From positions 16,049,823 through 16,113,822 of the forward strand of contig OY365815.1 of the NCBI GenBank assembly GCA_959347315.1: DNA of 64,000 bases, given 5' to 3'. Source of the DNA: Bimastos eiseni (Eukaryota; Annelida; Clitellata; Crassiclitellata; Lumbricidae). Below, piece by piece: positions 1-11,390 of the stretch. Numbering within the stretch: position 1 is the stretch's first letter; every line of letters starts with the position of its first letter. The notes under the pieces are model-generated. The model had not been told where the DNA came from. It did no database searches and saw only the letters and a program-made list of their open reading frames with translations. Position numbers and translations under genes: made by a program.

Positions 1-254
1 GTCCACCGTATCTTTCCAACTATCAGTGTACCTGCTTGTCATGTGGAATAGCCTTCGAGTTGTGTTGGCAAAGTTCTTCTATTTAATGAGCTGTTATCCA
101 CACTTAGGCTTGCTCATGCTGAAGAAATCTAATTATGATGGTTGCGATTACGTACAACTGCTTAACCTGCCATTTTCACCTCTCTGAATGTCATTTCATT
201 GTTCTTGATATTTGTTTTTGGTATACATTACATGGACGATGGGGTGTGTTTTAG

Positions 255-440
255 ATGCGCTGTCAGCCATTCTTCTCGTTGGTATGATGTTCACGCAGAA
301 CGTTCGCCGTCTGCTCGAGTGCGTCTTCATCAGCGTCTATTCCAAAAGCACGATGAACATAATTCACTTCATGCTTGGAGTCATCCTCTACTCAACGTTC
401 CCTATTGCAGTCCTAGTGGAAGCGCCTGCACCCACCTCAG
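255..440 (+). CDS. SRD5A3: SRD5A3-like polyprenal reductase, internal exon
   Basis: This internal exon encodes about 62 residues of a polyprenal reductase of the steroid 5-alpha-reductase family. The product is an ER membrane enzyme of dolichol synthesis that uses NADPH. The segment NVRRLLECVFISVYS followed by a hydrophobic stretch matches the region where the C-terminal steroid-dehydrogenase domain of SRD5A3 begins. The exon starts after a TTTTAG acceptor and ends before gtcaat. It ends in phase 1, and the leftover G joins AT of the next exon to form an Asp codon. The amino-terminal exons lie upstream of the window. The family call rests on this exon together with the next two and is firm; the 3' border is slightly less certain because the donor is not a strong consensus. 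Confidence 0.85.
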
Positions 441-1511
441 GTCAATATTCCGGGTTGACCTCTAACAGGTGTTGTTTTCCAATGGATTAAGACCCTATAT
501 AAATATATGCATATGCTAGGGTTCAACCAGGTTGACCTATCCCACCTAGTACTGAATCCAAGTATTTGGATGTAATATTTGCAGGATCCATATTCGAACC
601 GTGTATTGTTTGTTTTGTATGTAAAATCATGCATTGATTTCAGTACAATATCATAATTTCAAGGAAATTGGGCAAATATTTGGCTTTGTATTCTTCTGAT
701 AATGTGATAGTTTGTGGTAAGCTCATTGGCATTGTTATTGGCTGATTCAAATGAGATTGGGTACATAATGTGTGATTCAAGAAGTGATGTGGCTACATTA
801 TTGCCATCATTGAAAGGAGTTTGGCATCTGATTCGGTAATGATAGTTTCTGATGATGGACAGCATCTCACAATATACCAAATATGCCAAGGAGCTTAAAT
901 AACATTTAAGTCATTTGGTGTTTATTTGTTTTAAAGATTCAACATTTATATATGTAAGTTTATTGAATAATTTAGCAAAAATGATGTTCACTTGTTTGTG
1001 AGCATTGATATAACACAATCGGAACAAATGGGGACATGTTGCTGTTATTGTTGTACTTCCTTGTTATTTGGGCAGTACATGATATTGCCCATAATATATA
1101 TTATATATATAAGCAATAGTGGTATATTTCTTATATATTTAATAGTGGTATATTTATTATATACCTTTCCTAAGGCATTGAAATGCAGCTGTGTAACACA
1201 TCTAAAGTGTTGTGACTTAAATACAAATACAAGATCATTAATATATAGTGTTCTTGTCCTGTCCCAAATTCAGCTGATAGTGTATAATGTGATTAAGTTG
1301 GTTTTGCAGTGTGATGCAGATGTAACACTGGCTTGTGATAAAATAAAGCACTAGGTTTTATTTAGATGCTTTATACCAGGCAGATACCAGTCAATTGAAT
1401 AAAGATCAGATAGTTATTATGAGAAGAGTGGGTAGTATTGGAATTTTTATTAAACTTTGCTGTTGTTCATCACAGTTAAATATTTCTGTTATGTTGTTCT
1501 GGTTTTCACAG
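441..1511 (+). other. Intron of SRD5A3-like gene
   Basis: AT-rich sequence between two coding exons whose phases match. It includes short (TA)n-like runs near 1096-1150. No coding exon, RNA gene or mobile element was recognised in it. Confidence 0.7.
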
Positions 1512-1631
1512 ATAATGTTCATTTGACTGTGCGCTGGTACCATGTCTGTGGTCTCTTGCTGTTTGTGTGGGCAAGTTATCATCATCATGAGGCTCACGTA
1601 GTCTTTGCCAATCTCAGGAAGAACAAGACTG
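1512..1631 (+). CDS. SRD5A3: SRD5A3-like polyprenal reductase, internal exon
   Basis: This 120-nt exon encodes RWYHVCGLLLFVWASYHHHE and then HVVFANLRKNKTG. It corresponds to the SRD5A3 segment with the conserved R-W-x-H motif, a membrane helix and the NLRKNK element before the final exon. It lies between a TTTTCACAG acceptor and a strong GTAAGA donor. Both junctions are phase 1, matching the flanking exons, so the three exons read as one frame. The following intron (1632-1860) holds a short CATA microsatellite. Confidence 0.9.
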
Positions 1632-1726
1632 GTAAGAATATGTGATTGAGGAGGGATAGATTGATTACAGACAACCATAGTTGTTTTCTATGCTCTGATA
1701 TCTTTGTGAAGGCCTTGCATGCATAC

Positions 1727-1806
1727 CTGCATACATACATACACACATACATACATACATACACATACATACATACATTGCATACATATCTACATGCATA
1801 CATACA
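1727..1806. repeat. (CATA)n microsatellite in intron
   Basis: Short imperfect CATA/CATG tract in the last intron of the SRD5A3-like gene. The same tetranucleotide later forms the kilobase-scale arrays at 24.8-47.8 kb. Confidence 0.85.
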
Positions 1807-1860
1807 AAGGACTATGCGTGTCATGTATATTTTGAGGGTTGGTCTGTTTTGTGTTTGAAG

Positions 1861-2120
1861 GTGATGTGGTCAACTATGAGCATGCCATTCCTCGCGGTGG
1901 CTGGTTCGAGTACGTCTCGTGTCCGCATTTCTTCATGGAGATCCTCATCTACGTTGCGTTCATTGTCGTGGCCGGATTCTTCCATAAGACCCTGCTGGGC
2001 ATCTTTGTGTTTGTCCTCTCCAATCAGCTTGTAGCTGGTCACTTGACTCACTGTTGGAATAAGCAACAGTTCAAGTCCTATCCGCCCAATCGCAGAGCGG
2101 TGTTACCATACCTTTTCTGA
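1861..2120 (+). CDS. SRD5A3: SRD5A3-like polyprenal reductase, last exon
   Basis: Terminal exon encoding about 86 residues and a TGA stop. It contains IPRGGWFEYVSCPHFFMEI, a hydrophobic membrane stretch, and the C-terminus KSYPPNRRAVLPYLF. This is the family hallmark: G-x-W-F-E-Y-V-S near the cofactor/substrate region and a basic-hydrophobic end close to P-x-x-R-x-A-x-x-P-x-L-F. The acceptor is TTTGAAG, and the phase-1 junction with the previous exon gives a Gly codon. The three exons together give about 188 C-terminal residues. No disabling change is seen, so the gene looks functional. Confidence 0.92.
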
Positions 2121-2300
2121 TATGCTGGCATGACCAATGACCATGCCTTGCACATGATCACTTTCATGTTGCCCTTGCATTCCTCACCTCAAAGTGGCAT
2201 TTACTTGCATCCTTATGGTATGGTGGCAACATTATACTTGCATTTCATGATCAAGTGACTGTAAAGAATACGTAACTAGCAGCAATAAAGCATAATAATT
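2121..2300 (+). promoter_or_regulatory. 3' UTR and poly(A) signal of SRD5A3-like gene
   Basis: The stop codon is followed by non-coding sequence with AATAAA at 2284-2289. This is a plausible 3' end giving a short 3' UTR of about 180 nt. Confidence 0.6.
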
Positions 2301-3290
2301 ATAATTATCAGTTATGATTACAAGATGTATAGTATTAATGATTGATGACAATTTATTACTGGATTTAATTGATTAATGGTTGGTATAATTATTTGTGAGG
2401 ACACCGTTTTTATACTGCATAAGCATATACTAATACTGCATTATATTTGTTTAATGTGTATTAAAGTGTTTGTGACGCATTGATTCGTAGGTTGTATATA
2501 TGCTCTGCTGGTAGGTTTAGTACTCGTAGACATTAAGATTTTTCAGGACTTGTAACCTTGATTCTTTTTAATCATCTTTTGATGTTTATTAATGTTGAAT
2601 TTTTTAATCAGAGTTTTTCTTTTAACTTATGTCCTATGAAATAGTGTTCTTTCAGCAACAAACACAGTCGCCTGGTCGGTGATATTATGATTGTGAATTT
2701 GAGCGTAGAGAGCCGGCTGGTTGTGACAAGCATAAGTTTGTTGCATATACGTGACCCTATCTACTGAATTGAAAAATCGTAAGCTGGAAAGTTAAAAGTT
2801 AAATGATCGATGCATTGGTCCACGGCCTTGAAATTCGTCCATTGCTGGCTAGTAGGTCGAAAAGAGGGAAGTGTACTCTTCTACTCCTACTTTCCGCAAT
2901 GGGATACTGGAGCCTTCTACCTGGCAGTCTCTCGAACTCCTTCCCTTTTCTTAAAATCTACTTGTCCTTGCGAGACCTTGTGAACTGGCAGTGCATCTGA
3001 ACAATTCACTCTACAAAAGAGATGCTTTACAAATGCTTAAAATAATGCACAACAATATACATCTGTCAACGATTTGTCTTCAGTTTATTCTTGCCATCAT
3101 TGATTGGTGTGTCTCTCTTTGGAGCTTTTCCTCTTCTGAGACACCTTGACAACTGGGGAAATACGTTGAAGCTTTGGATAAAGACTGGCAGATCGAGAGA
3201 TAGGCGTGCAGCAAATTTGGCTTCTATTTGGCCACTGAATTGAATTCTATTTCGTCCAAATGAGCTGAACTGGATGACATATGGTCCACT
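2301..3290. other. Intergenic, nothing recognised
   Basis: AT-rich sequence downstream of the reductase gene. A 65-codon open frame near 2803-3000 shows no family features. No repeat structure is evident until the minisatellite that follows. Confidence 0.5.
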
Positions 3291-3645
3291 TCAATGTAAT
3301 GTCATCTGGTAATGTAATGTAATGTCATCTGGTATTGTAATTTAAAGTCCTCTTTTATTGTAATGTAATGTCATCTGGAATTGGTAATGTAATTTCATGT
3401 GGTATTGTAATATAATGTCATCTGGTATTGTAATGTAATGTGATCTGGTATTGTAATGTAATGCGTCTTTTATTGTAATGTGATCTGGTAATGTAATTTG
3501 TATCTTGTAATGTAATGTCATCTGGAATTGTAATGTAATTTCATCTGGTATTGTAATGTAATGTCATCTGGTATTGTAAAAATGTAATGTCATCTGGTAT
3601 TGTAACGTAATATCATCTGGTATTGTAATGTGATGTCATCTGGTA
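3291..3645. repeat. Minisatellite, about 22-bp unit
   Basis: Degenerate tandem repeat with a core like TAATGTAATGTCATCTGGTA, repeated roughly fifteen times with single-base changes and some shortened copies. It lies immediately upstream of the candidate exon at 3754. Confidence 0.85.
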
Positions 3646-3753
3646 CAATCTGGCCTTCGATTCTGAAATGAGCAGCAGGCATTGAGGCCTTTGTCTAACT
3701 TGGTCTATCGTCTCTCTCGGCTTTCTCGATGTTTGCCACTTGATCTGCTTCAG

Positions 3754-3985
3754 GTACAATGCGGCTATGAATGACGACGTGCTCGAGTGTCTCTGGACTG
3801 AGAAGGACCTCGGGGATGAGGCCCGTCCAGTGCCTACGCTGTGCTATCCGCTGTCGACGGGTTGCTGGCCGTTGGATGGACAGGGACCGGTGACCCAGGT
3901 CCGGCGGGTGAACCATCAGAGGAGCCTCGTGGAGAACGATTATTGGAGGGTGGTTTTCCCTTGGGTGAAGGAAATATTGACGTAA
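3754..3985 (+). CDS. Candidate terminal exon of unknown protein
   Basis: An open stretch of about 77 codons follows a CTTCAG acceptor-like site and ends at TAA. It is clearly more GC-rich than its surroundings, which is why it may be coding. The product includes LECLWTEKDLGDEARPVPTL and later ENDYWRVVFPWVKEILT. I do not recognise the family, see no signal peptide or transmembrane segment, and found no convincing upstream exon on this strand. The opposite strand is also open across the same interval, so the strand is not certain. A decayed transposon gene is an alternative. Confidence 0.3.
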
Positions 3986-4070
3986 CAAAAAGTAATTAGG
4001 TCTACGTGTATTTTAAACCGTTATAGCCCAACGTTTCTGCACTCAAGTGTACAATAGTCGGTAGCATAAT

Positions 4071-4349
4071 TTAATCCTTGTTATCAATTGTGGGTCGAGT
4101 ATTTTTGATCAGAAAGGCCTTGCGACTGAACCAATCACTATAGTAACCTACTTCAAATCCTAGAGGTAGAGAAGAACTCAGCCACGCCTGGAAAGCATGT
4201 TCATTACGGCGTATAAGATATCGCCACATTATCAGGCCTAAGATTTCAACAGCAGCCGAAGCCACGAATGGTAGATAAAATTTGTAGACTGGACTCGACA
4301 ATTCGAAAACACGGCTGGAGATCCACGCTGTCAGGAAAGACGGAACCAC
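4071..4349 (-). CDS. Possible exon of a membrane protein, weak
   Basis: Minus-strand open frame of 92 codons with two hydrophobic stretches (YLPFVASAAVEILGLIMWRY and a weaker one), flanked on its 5' side by a CCTGACAG acceptor-like sequence. No family was recognised. Base composition is not strongly different from the surroundings, so it may be a chance open frame. Confidence 0.18.
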   Translation of the reverse strand: MVPSFLTAWISSRVFELSSPVYKFYLPFVASAAVEILGLIMWRYLIRRNEHAFQAWLSSSLPLGFEVGYYSDWFSRKAFLIKNTRPTIDNKD

Positions 4350-4772
4350 ATCAACTTAAGAGTCGACATTTTTAGCACAAGAGTCAATTGTGCAATTTAG
4401 AGATTGGGCTGAGTTCACAATTTTTTGCGAACTTCTACTTATTTGAAAAGTTATCTGTGCATTGCTCTTATTGTATAATTGTGCCTTGCTTGACAAATTA
4501 TTTTGATATTCTAGGCTAAATTTAAAACTTGTTCTATAAAATTACAACTGAAAATAAAATGATAAATTAAAAATATTAATTCAAATACGTAGGGTATCCA
4601 ACTTTGTAGGTTTTCGTTTGGTTTCGTTAAACGTAGGCCTATATTGGACAACATGATACATGCTAAATTAACAAACACAACTTTACGAGCTGAACACAAT
4701 AGGTTACATTCTTAATAGGTAGCCTATGCAACTCCACCTCGCAGTTTAACGTTAAACCAGGGCGTTAGATAG

Positions 4773-4806
4773 CACAGTCCCAGCTGCCAGACCAGCTGGG
4801 ACTGTG
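4773..4806. repeat. Perfect 14-bp inverted repeat
   Basis: Arms CACAGTCCCAGCTG and CAGCTGGGACTGTG are separated by 6 nt. RNA from this site would form a stable GC-rich hairpin. No gene adjoins it. Confidence 0.85.
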
Positions 4807-5014
4807 GCCGTCGATTGAGTGGTCGTCTTATACCAAGGATTTTACATTTGGTTTTTAAATATGATCTTAGCTCATAAGCATTCGTAAGCTTACTAGAGTC
4901 ATAGACGCCTCATCGATATATATAGTATGCCCTTTTAGATTTAAGTTGTTGCGCTTTATTGCCTTTGAGTTATGGAGTCTGTGTAATGCAATCAGTGTAA
5001 TCAATGTAATAAAA

Positions 5015-5066
5015 AACATTTATATAGCGCACCTTCAAGATATCTATACAGAGGCGCTCTCTGCGC
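5015..5066. repeat. Dispersed repeat core (ATATAGCGC...GAGGCGCT)
   Basis: TTATATAGCGC followed about 25 nt later by CAGAGGCGCT. The same arrangement, on one strand or the other, recurs near 14290, 28960, 52620, 56275 and 61725, marking a short interspersed family. Confidence 0.6.
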
Positions 5067-6170
5067 TCGCCGTAATGATGCTAAATGTCATACTAAACTA
5101 GTATAAATGCATTTATTAGCAAAACCAAGCACAGTAAGCTGAAAAGAGTCATCGGTGGTGGGCCCATGCATAAGCATGGAACCAACCAACGTACTCCCGT
5201 CGACAGCATATGTCTGCCTGTGTACCTGTTGGTCAGATTTGTGTATGACCTTTTCTGTGTCTACATCTCTGTGTGTCTGTATGTCTTCCTCTTTATGCTT
5301 TTACCTGTGTTCCTGTGTCTCTACGGATATCTCCGTCGTCGTCCATATCACAGGTAACATCAGAGACAAAACAACGACAATGGTGTCTTTGTTCAACGTG
5401 CACCCCCACTCCATCGTCCACTGTACACCAGTCGCCCCATCAAATAATTAACTCCAATGATCGACGCCCCTCAATCTTAAACACCCAAATGACGACCACC
5501 TAGCAATTCTCTCCCAGGACAGGTGCACAATCATGGACCCGCATTTCGCACAAAGCCAACGACCGCTCCCACCATTTCACACACAAAACATACCCTTATG
5601 GTCTCGTCGGGCAATGAATTAACCCTCCCCGTGCATCGAACCTGATACCCAAATTACGACTGGTGCACGCAACCCCGTTCCCTGGACGGCGTCGTAGTGC
5701 TATCGGCGTCAAATTTAGGTCATATGACGCCAGGCCAAAACAAACATATCATTGTATCATCATCGGCAAACGGTAGATGGCGTCTGGCCACATAGGGAAC
5801 ATAATTGGCCCGACAGGTCAGAGGAGATGCGTATAAATATTCTATCTGTCGAAGGCGGGTCGTCTCATGTCGGCGAGATCAAAGAGGAGGCGGTGCTGTG
5901 TTTGTTGTTAGTGGATATGGCGAGGACTAATGTGTAAGTCACCTGGGATGAAAGTTACCTCGGCGTCGGGTCTCTGTAACTCGATCCCAGCATTATAAAC
6001 ACATCCGGGTGTTGATTGGCTCAGTCTTTGTCGGTGTCTCTCAAGCTAATTAAAAACTGAAATTATGTGTTAATGAAATGGATAACTGATATAGAAATTC
6101 TTCAATGAGTATGACTAGGACAGGGTTTTTGTTGATGACGATTATAAATGGCGTTTATGATGATGCTGGC
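5067..6170. other. Intergenic, nothing firmly recognised
   Basis: A TG/CT-rich stretch at 5210-5340 gives hydrophobic open frames by composition. A strong donor-like GTAAGT occurs at 5934, at the end of a 61-codon open frame, but no matching exon partner or family was found. Confidence 0.4.
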
Positions 6171-6171
6171 G

Positions 6172-6185
6172 GTATTGATGATGAT

Positions 6186-6244
<59 letters not shown>

Positions 6245-6480
6245 TGATGACGATGATGATGATGATGATGATAGTGATAATCATAATACTAATTATCATG
6301 ATAAAAATCGCAATGGAAATGACGATACTGATGAGGGTGGTGCGGCCGCTGATCATGAAGAGGATGATGATGATGGTTATGATGATAATAATGACGACGA
6401 CGATGTTGATGTTGACGATGTTTATTATGACGACAAAGATGATGATAATGATTATGATGGTGATGGTGATAATGACCTTG
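6172..6480. repeat. GAT/GAC trinucleotide-rich microsatellite
   Basis: A nearly pure GATGAC hexamer run at about 6188-6245 grades into degenerate GAT-rich sequence. It creates artificial poly-Asp open frames; no protein is called. Confidence 0.9.
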
Positions 6481-6539
6481 ATAGTGATGGTGTCGCTACA
6501 GCCGTTGTTGTTAATCCTGTAGTAGTTGGTCCTTGATGA

Positions 6540-7440
6540 TGGCAATGATAATAATGTCACTGTTGTTTTAAACGACCACATTACTTGATGATTCAATATA
6601 GCCACATCTTTGTGCTGTATATTAGGCCTACTTATATATCTGTCTAAGGTGTCCCTACAAATACTTCAAGACATTGAACGGTATAATATGCAATGCATGC
6701 CCGCCGAGAGGGTGCAGAGGGGCAAATTCTCAGGGGCCGGTCATGGACCAGACACGCAATCAACTTATGGAAAATATTATAATCAGACAAAGTTTATGAT
6801 TTTTTGTGTCGTCTGTTAAATATAGTATTACTGACACTTAGCAGCGACAGTTTAAAGTTGAAGTACCTGAATATTGCCTGATTATCATTTTTGCAATAGA
6901 ACACACTCACTCTTGTCTAAGAGGCTCGTGCATGACTGCTCTATCGAGTACCCATGGGTCCCTGACTATATATGGTCTCTGAATATTTTGCCTAGAGTCC
7001 CGGAATATTTTGCCCAAGGCTTAGAAATTTCCCACAGCGGGGATAATATTAATAGGACACACGTATAGGCTACTATAGGCCTATATACAGCATGAAATAA
7101 TTTTGTATGATATTAGGCACAATCGTCTGCAAAATAATAGATCCACGGGCGTATACGGCTATATTTTTGGTGAATCATCACAAGTCTAGGGTTAGATCTA
7201 TGGATCCGTCTCTGGGAACTATACGACTTGCCCGATAGCAGTTCTGAAAAGCATCACTATAGAAGAGTTTGGATTCATAGATACCTAGGGCCTACACATA
7301 CATATTACATACACTGTGATACACAATCACAAATACCTTCATATATACTTAGATGCGTAGATGAACTTATATATACATACTTATATATGTATATATACAT
7401 GTATATACACAGTTATACACATAAATAAATGCACACATCT
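6540..7440. other. Intergenic, nothing recognised
   Basis: AT-rich sequence with TATA/CATA-like runs at 7300-7425 and no coding or structural feature that could be supported. Confidence 0.5.
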
Positions 7441-7446
7441 GTGGCA

Positions 7447-7671
7447 TCACCCTGTGCCGTCAGTTCGTATACTTAGCAGAACTCTAGCGATCGTCATGTT
7501 AAAACATCTCCATAGTAATCTAACCCTCAACCCCTCCAGACTCAACGCTGTCCTCTCTTGTATATCATCCACTGACCTAATTCTTGGACGCCCTCTTCTC
7601 CCCACGCCTTCGTCGCAACGCAGCATCATCTCCTTCTCCATTCCATTGGCTACATAACCAAAATACACCAA
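7447..7671 (-). mobile_element. Non-LTR retrotransposon 3' ORF fragment
   Basis: The minus-strand frame reads GVGRRGRPRIRSVDDIQERT and then ALSLEGLRVRL. This resembles the basic G-R-P-R...DDI...TGL segment found after the reverse transcriptase domain of many LINEs. Only this tail is present, with no catalytic domain, so it is a dead 5'-truncated copy. Assignment is from the motif alone. Confidence 0.6.
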
Positions 7672-7679
7672 CTTCTGTC

Positions 7680-8930
7680 TTGTCGCCCTTTGTTGTCAAT
7701 AGCATCACCACGGGGGGGGGGGCAAAGAGGCAGCTGCATTCCATCTCCATCCCGGCCCAGTCTGGGTCATGGGATTAGTGAAAATCCGAGGAGTTTTTAC
7801 TTTTTATGTGGGGCTACCATACGTGATTTTTAATTTTATATTTCACAATTAAGGTCAACTGCATATAATGTAGTCAAACTTTGTGACAAATCGAGATGAT
7901 TTAGGTACTTTTATTTCGAAATTGTAGTTGAAAAAATTGTGGTAAATAAGAGCCCAAAATGTACTTCATTTGACATCAAATGCTTACAATTGCGCAGGCT
8001 TCTGGGGTTCCGCCCCAGATCCCGAAATAGAAGCTCCCTGGTCGTTAGGGCTCGAGACGCTCCCCCAACGTCCACGTTCTGGCGAAGCCACTGTATACAC
8101 CATCGATTTTACAAACAGTCCTAGGCGTTTACAGAAATGCATTTCCAGATGAAGTTGGGTTGCACGGCTAGTTTGACTATAAAACTTAACTTCATCTTGC
8201 TTTTAAAAATCTGACTATGGCTTGCAGTTGAAGTTTAGAAAGACACTGAAATTTCCAAGGCTTCGACTGCGAACGCCTAAACGTCTTCTAACATCTAAAT
8301 TCTCAGCTTGCTTGCATATATAATATAAGCTAATTTGGAGAGTTGGAGAAATCTCGTGGCTCCAATTCTGTGTACTTATAACGTACAAACATTTTCACAG
8401 TTTGGTCCAATGCCAACGGTGTCTACGGCGCTTTCATTCTCTACTCAACTCGCTTACAGTATAGGAGCCAACACATTTTCTGCGCGTCCTATGTCTAAAA
8501 TTTACTTGTCACACATGGGGTGAATTATGAAGGCCCGCTACCATTCCACTTGTATCCTCCCTCTGTTCCGTTGACTGTCGTACCCTGCGGACTTCCACCG
8601 CCCTCCCTTAACGCAGGGTGCTACAGTAAGTAGGGGTGCCTTGTGCTGGGGTCGTAAATGCAGCTCCTGCGACAGGGAGGTCCCGGAGGAGATGTCTTTC
8701 GATGCTCTAATCTTATCCATCCTTAACTAAGCGCATCATTAAGACAACTGGCAGCCCAGGTTCTATCGCTCCAATCTAATCATTTGTTAACTAATTATCA
8801 CTGACTGGACACTGAACAGTGATGATGGAAATGAAGTTAAACGCAGTGGCTGCTGTAGCTTCAGACTGTATAGCCTACTGCATGCAATTGCTTAAAGCAC
8901 AAATACACGGACAACAAAGAAAGATGTACA
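7680..8930. other. Intergenic, nothing recognised
   Basis: Mixed-composition sequence with a run of nine or so G residues near 7713 and a GC-richer patch at 8535-8705. No open frame here shows family features. Confidence 0.4.
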
Positions 8931-8937
8931 GAAAGAC

Positions 8938-9057
8938 AGGAAGGCAGACAGTAAGGCAGACAGTAAGGCAGACAGTAAGGCAGACAGTAAGGCAGACAGT
9001 AAGGCAGACAGTAAGGCAGACAGTAAGGCAGACAGTAAGGCAGACAGTAAGGCAGAC
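8938..9057. repeat. 12-bp tandem repeat (AAGGCAGACAGT)n
   Basis: About ten nearly perfect copies of AAGGCAGACAGT. It is open in several frames on both strands by composition only. Confidence 0.95.
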
Positions 9058-9102
9058 CTTCTAAAATTGGTAAAAATAGTGTATATCTGTTTTGAATGCA
9101 TT

Positions 9103-9347
<245 letters not shown>

Positions 9348-9773
9348 CTGACATAGGACAAAGAAATATTGAGATAGAAGTCGCTGAACACAGCAATGAG
9401 ACAGGTCTAATATAGAGGCAGGTAATGAGACGAAATGATTCAACATGGTATAGTCACAAGCTCCAACATCTTAACCGTCTCCGAATATTATATCGACATT
9501 CCCAAAGTGCAAGGGCGGGCAACAAGATAATATTATGCGTGCGTCGGTGTATACATTTGAGGTTATATATATATATATATATATCTGCTGTTGATCATGA
9601 TTCACAATAGGCCTTTATATTGCATACACGAAATCTGATGTCAGCGCTTGGTAGTCCTGTTTGCTTGAAACTTCAAGACCTATTATAGACAAGGAAAAAG
9701 ACTTGAGCCTCAATACCAAGACCTTTTGGCGCCAAGTCTAAAACTTCCGGGTAAGACTTTAAACAGAACTCGT

Positions 9774-9799
9774 GTAATAATAATAATAATATTAATAAT

Positions 9800-9838
<39 letters not shown>

Positions 9839-9932
9839 TACGATAATAATAATAATGATAATAATAGTAATAATAATAATAATAATAATAACAATAATTA
9901 TAATAATAATAATAATAATAATAGTAATAATA
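9774..9932. repeat. (TAA)n-type microsatellite
   Basis: Imperfect TAA/TAAT tract of about 160 nt. A short (TA)n run lies at 9566-9584. No gene lies nearby. Confidence 0.95.
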
Positions 9933-9939
9933 AAACCAT

Positions 9940-10560
9940 CTACGAAGAATAGTCATTCCAGAAAAACGCGCCCCCCTAATTCTTTGAATCTTGAGGGATC
10001 AGTATAACTGTCGCATTTTTATCAGGATCTTACAAGACCTGCTTGGCTAGGACCAATGGGGCATTTAGTCAAGGTCTATATACTCTAGTGAGCTCGAGAC
10101 CAAGATTATGGTCTCGATAACAGCAATACAACGCTTTGGCGGATAAGGAAGCATCTGACTGTCTTGCAATAATCATAGAGGCTGACGTGTCTGTCTGGAA
10201 TTCCTCTGCATTCGTCAGCGCTGCAGCAGTGGTTTAACCTTTATGTCGCCCACAGTTTCATGTAGCCTACTCAGCAGACGCCTATGTCATGCCATTCTAA
10301 AAATAGACTCGAAAGTGTAGAAGAAGCTCGACACATAAGTAATAAGAGATTGGCTATAATACAGACCTTAGCCTCTGTAGACAGGTCCGGCGAGAGGGAA
10401 GTTCAGAGGGTCAAATGCCCCAGGATCCGGAGATATTTTAGGTGCACAGGACGGTCCCGTACTCAATTTCCTCATTGAGTCTAAAGATGGTTTAGAGGCC
10501 CGTGATTGCCCTGCCTAGTGCCTCGAATTTCTTTGACTGCCCTGCATAGGGGATAGGCAT
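9940..10560. other. Intergenic, nothing recognised
   Basis: Unique sequence without a supported gene or repeat between the TAA tract and the 30-bp minisatellite. Confidence 0.5.
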
Positions 10561-10574
10561 TTATGTCGGCTGTA

Positions 10575-10868
10575 GTCGTGTCTGTAGGTCCTGGCTCTGT
10601 TTATATCGTGTCTGTAGGTCCTGGCTCTGTTTATATCGTGTCTGTAGGTCCTGGCTCTGTTTATATCGTGTCTGTAGGTCCTGGCTCTGTTTATATCGTG
10701 TCTGTAGGTCCTGGCTCTGTTTATATCGTGTCTGTAGGTCCTGGCTCTGTTTATATCGTGTCTGTAGGTCCTGGCTCTGTTTATATCGTGTCTGTAGGTC
10801 CTGGCTCTGTTTATATCGTGTCTGTAGGTCCTGGCTCTGTTTATATCGTGTCTGTAGGTCCTGGCTCA
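10575..10868. repeat. 30-bp minisatellite, about ten copies
   Basis: Ten near-perfect copies of a 30-bp unit containing GTAGGTCCTGGCTCTGTTTA. Because 30 is divisible by three, frames stay open on both strands (a 10-residue VSVGPGSVYI repeat on plus and a QDLQTRYKQS repeat on minus). No start context, splice site or family supports translation. Confidence 0.95.
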
Positions 10869-11390
10869 CAAAAGTTATCATCAGATTGCGACAGATTGTA
10901 AACAAGCGCCTGTCCATAAGCAATTATTAAAAAAATTTCTATTACTGTTCGAAATGAAGATTAGTAAGTAATAGCCTTACAAGTAACATTTACTAGCGCA
11001 GTACGACAGAACGACGATCTTTGTTAACCCCGGCCTAGTCCTTATGATTGAAGTCCTACGTTTGAAGTTCTAATGTAGGCTACCCATGCGCCGTCCGAAA
11101 CTTGCCTGAAGGGATAATCAGGGCCTGGTTCTCGACGATACTATTTGAACCCCAGACAGGGATGTTTTCATCTGAGACATCTGAGATCTTATTGAAGAGG
11201 AGGGCATAGACATGAGAATGACCCAGGCATAAATGGGGCAATCTAACAAACCTCGCATCATAAGCGGCAGACACCTAACGGTGTGCATATATATTCATAT
11301 ATATATAATATATATAGGCCTTTATATATTTATATATATATATACAATACTGGGCTAGTTGCCCCGGGTTTCTATGCCTTGTACAGTTGA

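Noticed and set aside
5155..5503. Hydrophobic multi-frame open region resembling a membrane protein
   Set aside because: TG/CT-rich composition gives Val/Leu/Cys runs in several frames at once; no family motif or splice partner.
6105..6536. Poly-Asp open frame
   Set aside because: Created by the GAT/GAC microsatellite; no start context, domain or splice support. The frame at 57613-57915 is the same kind.
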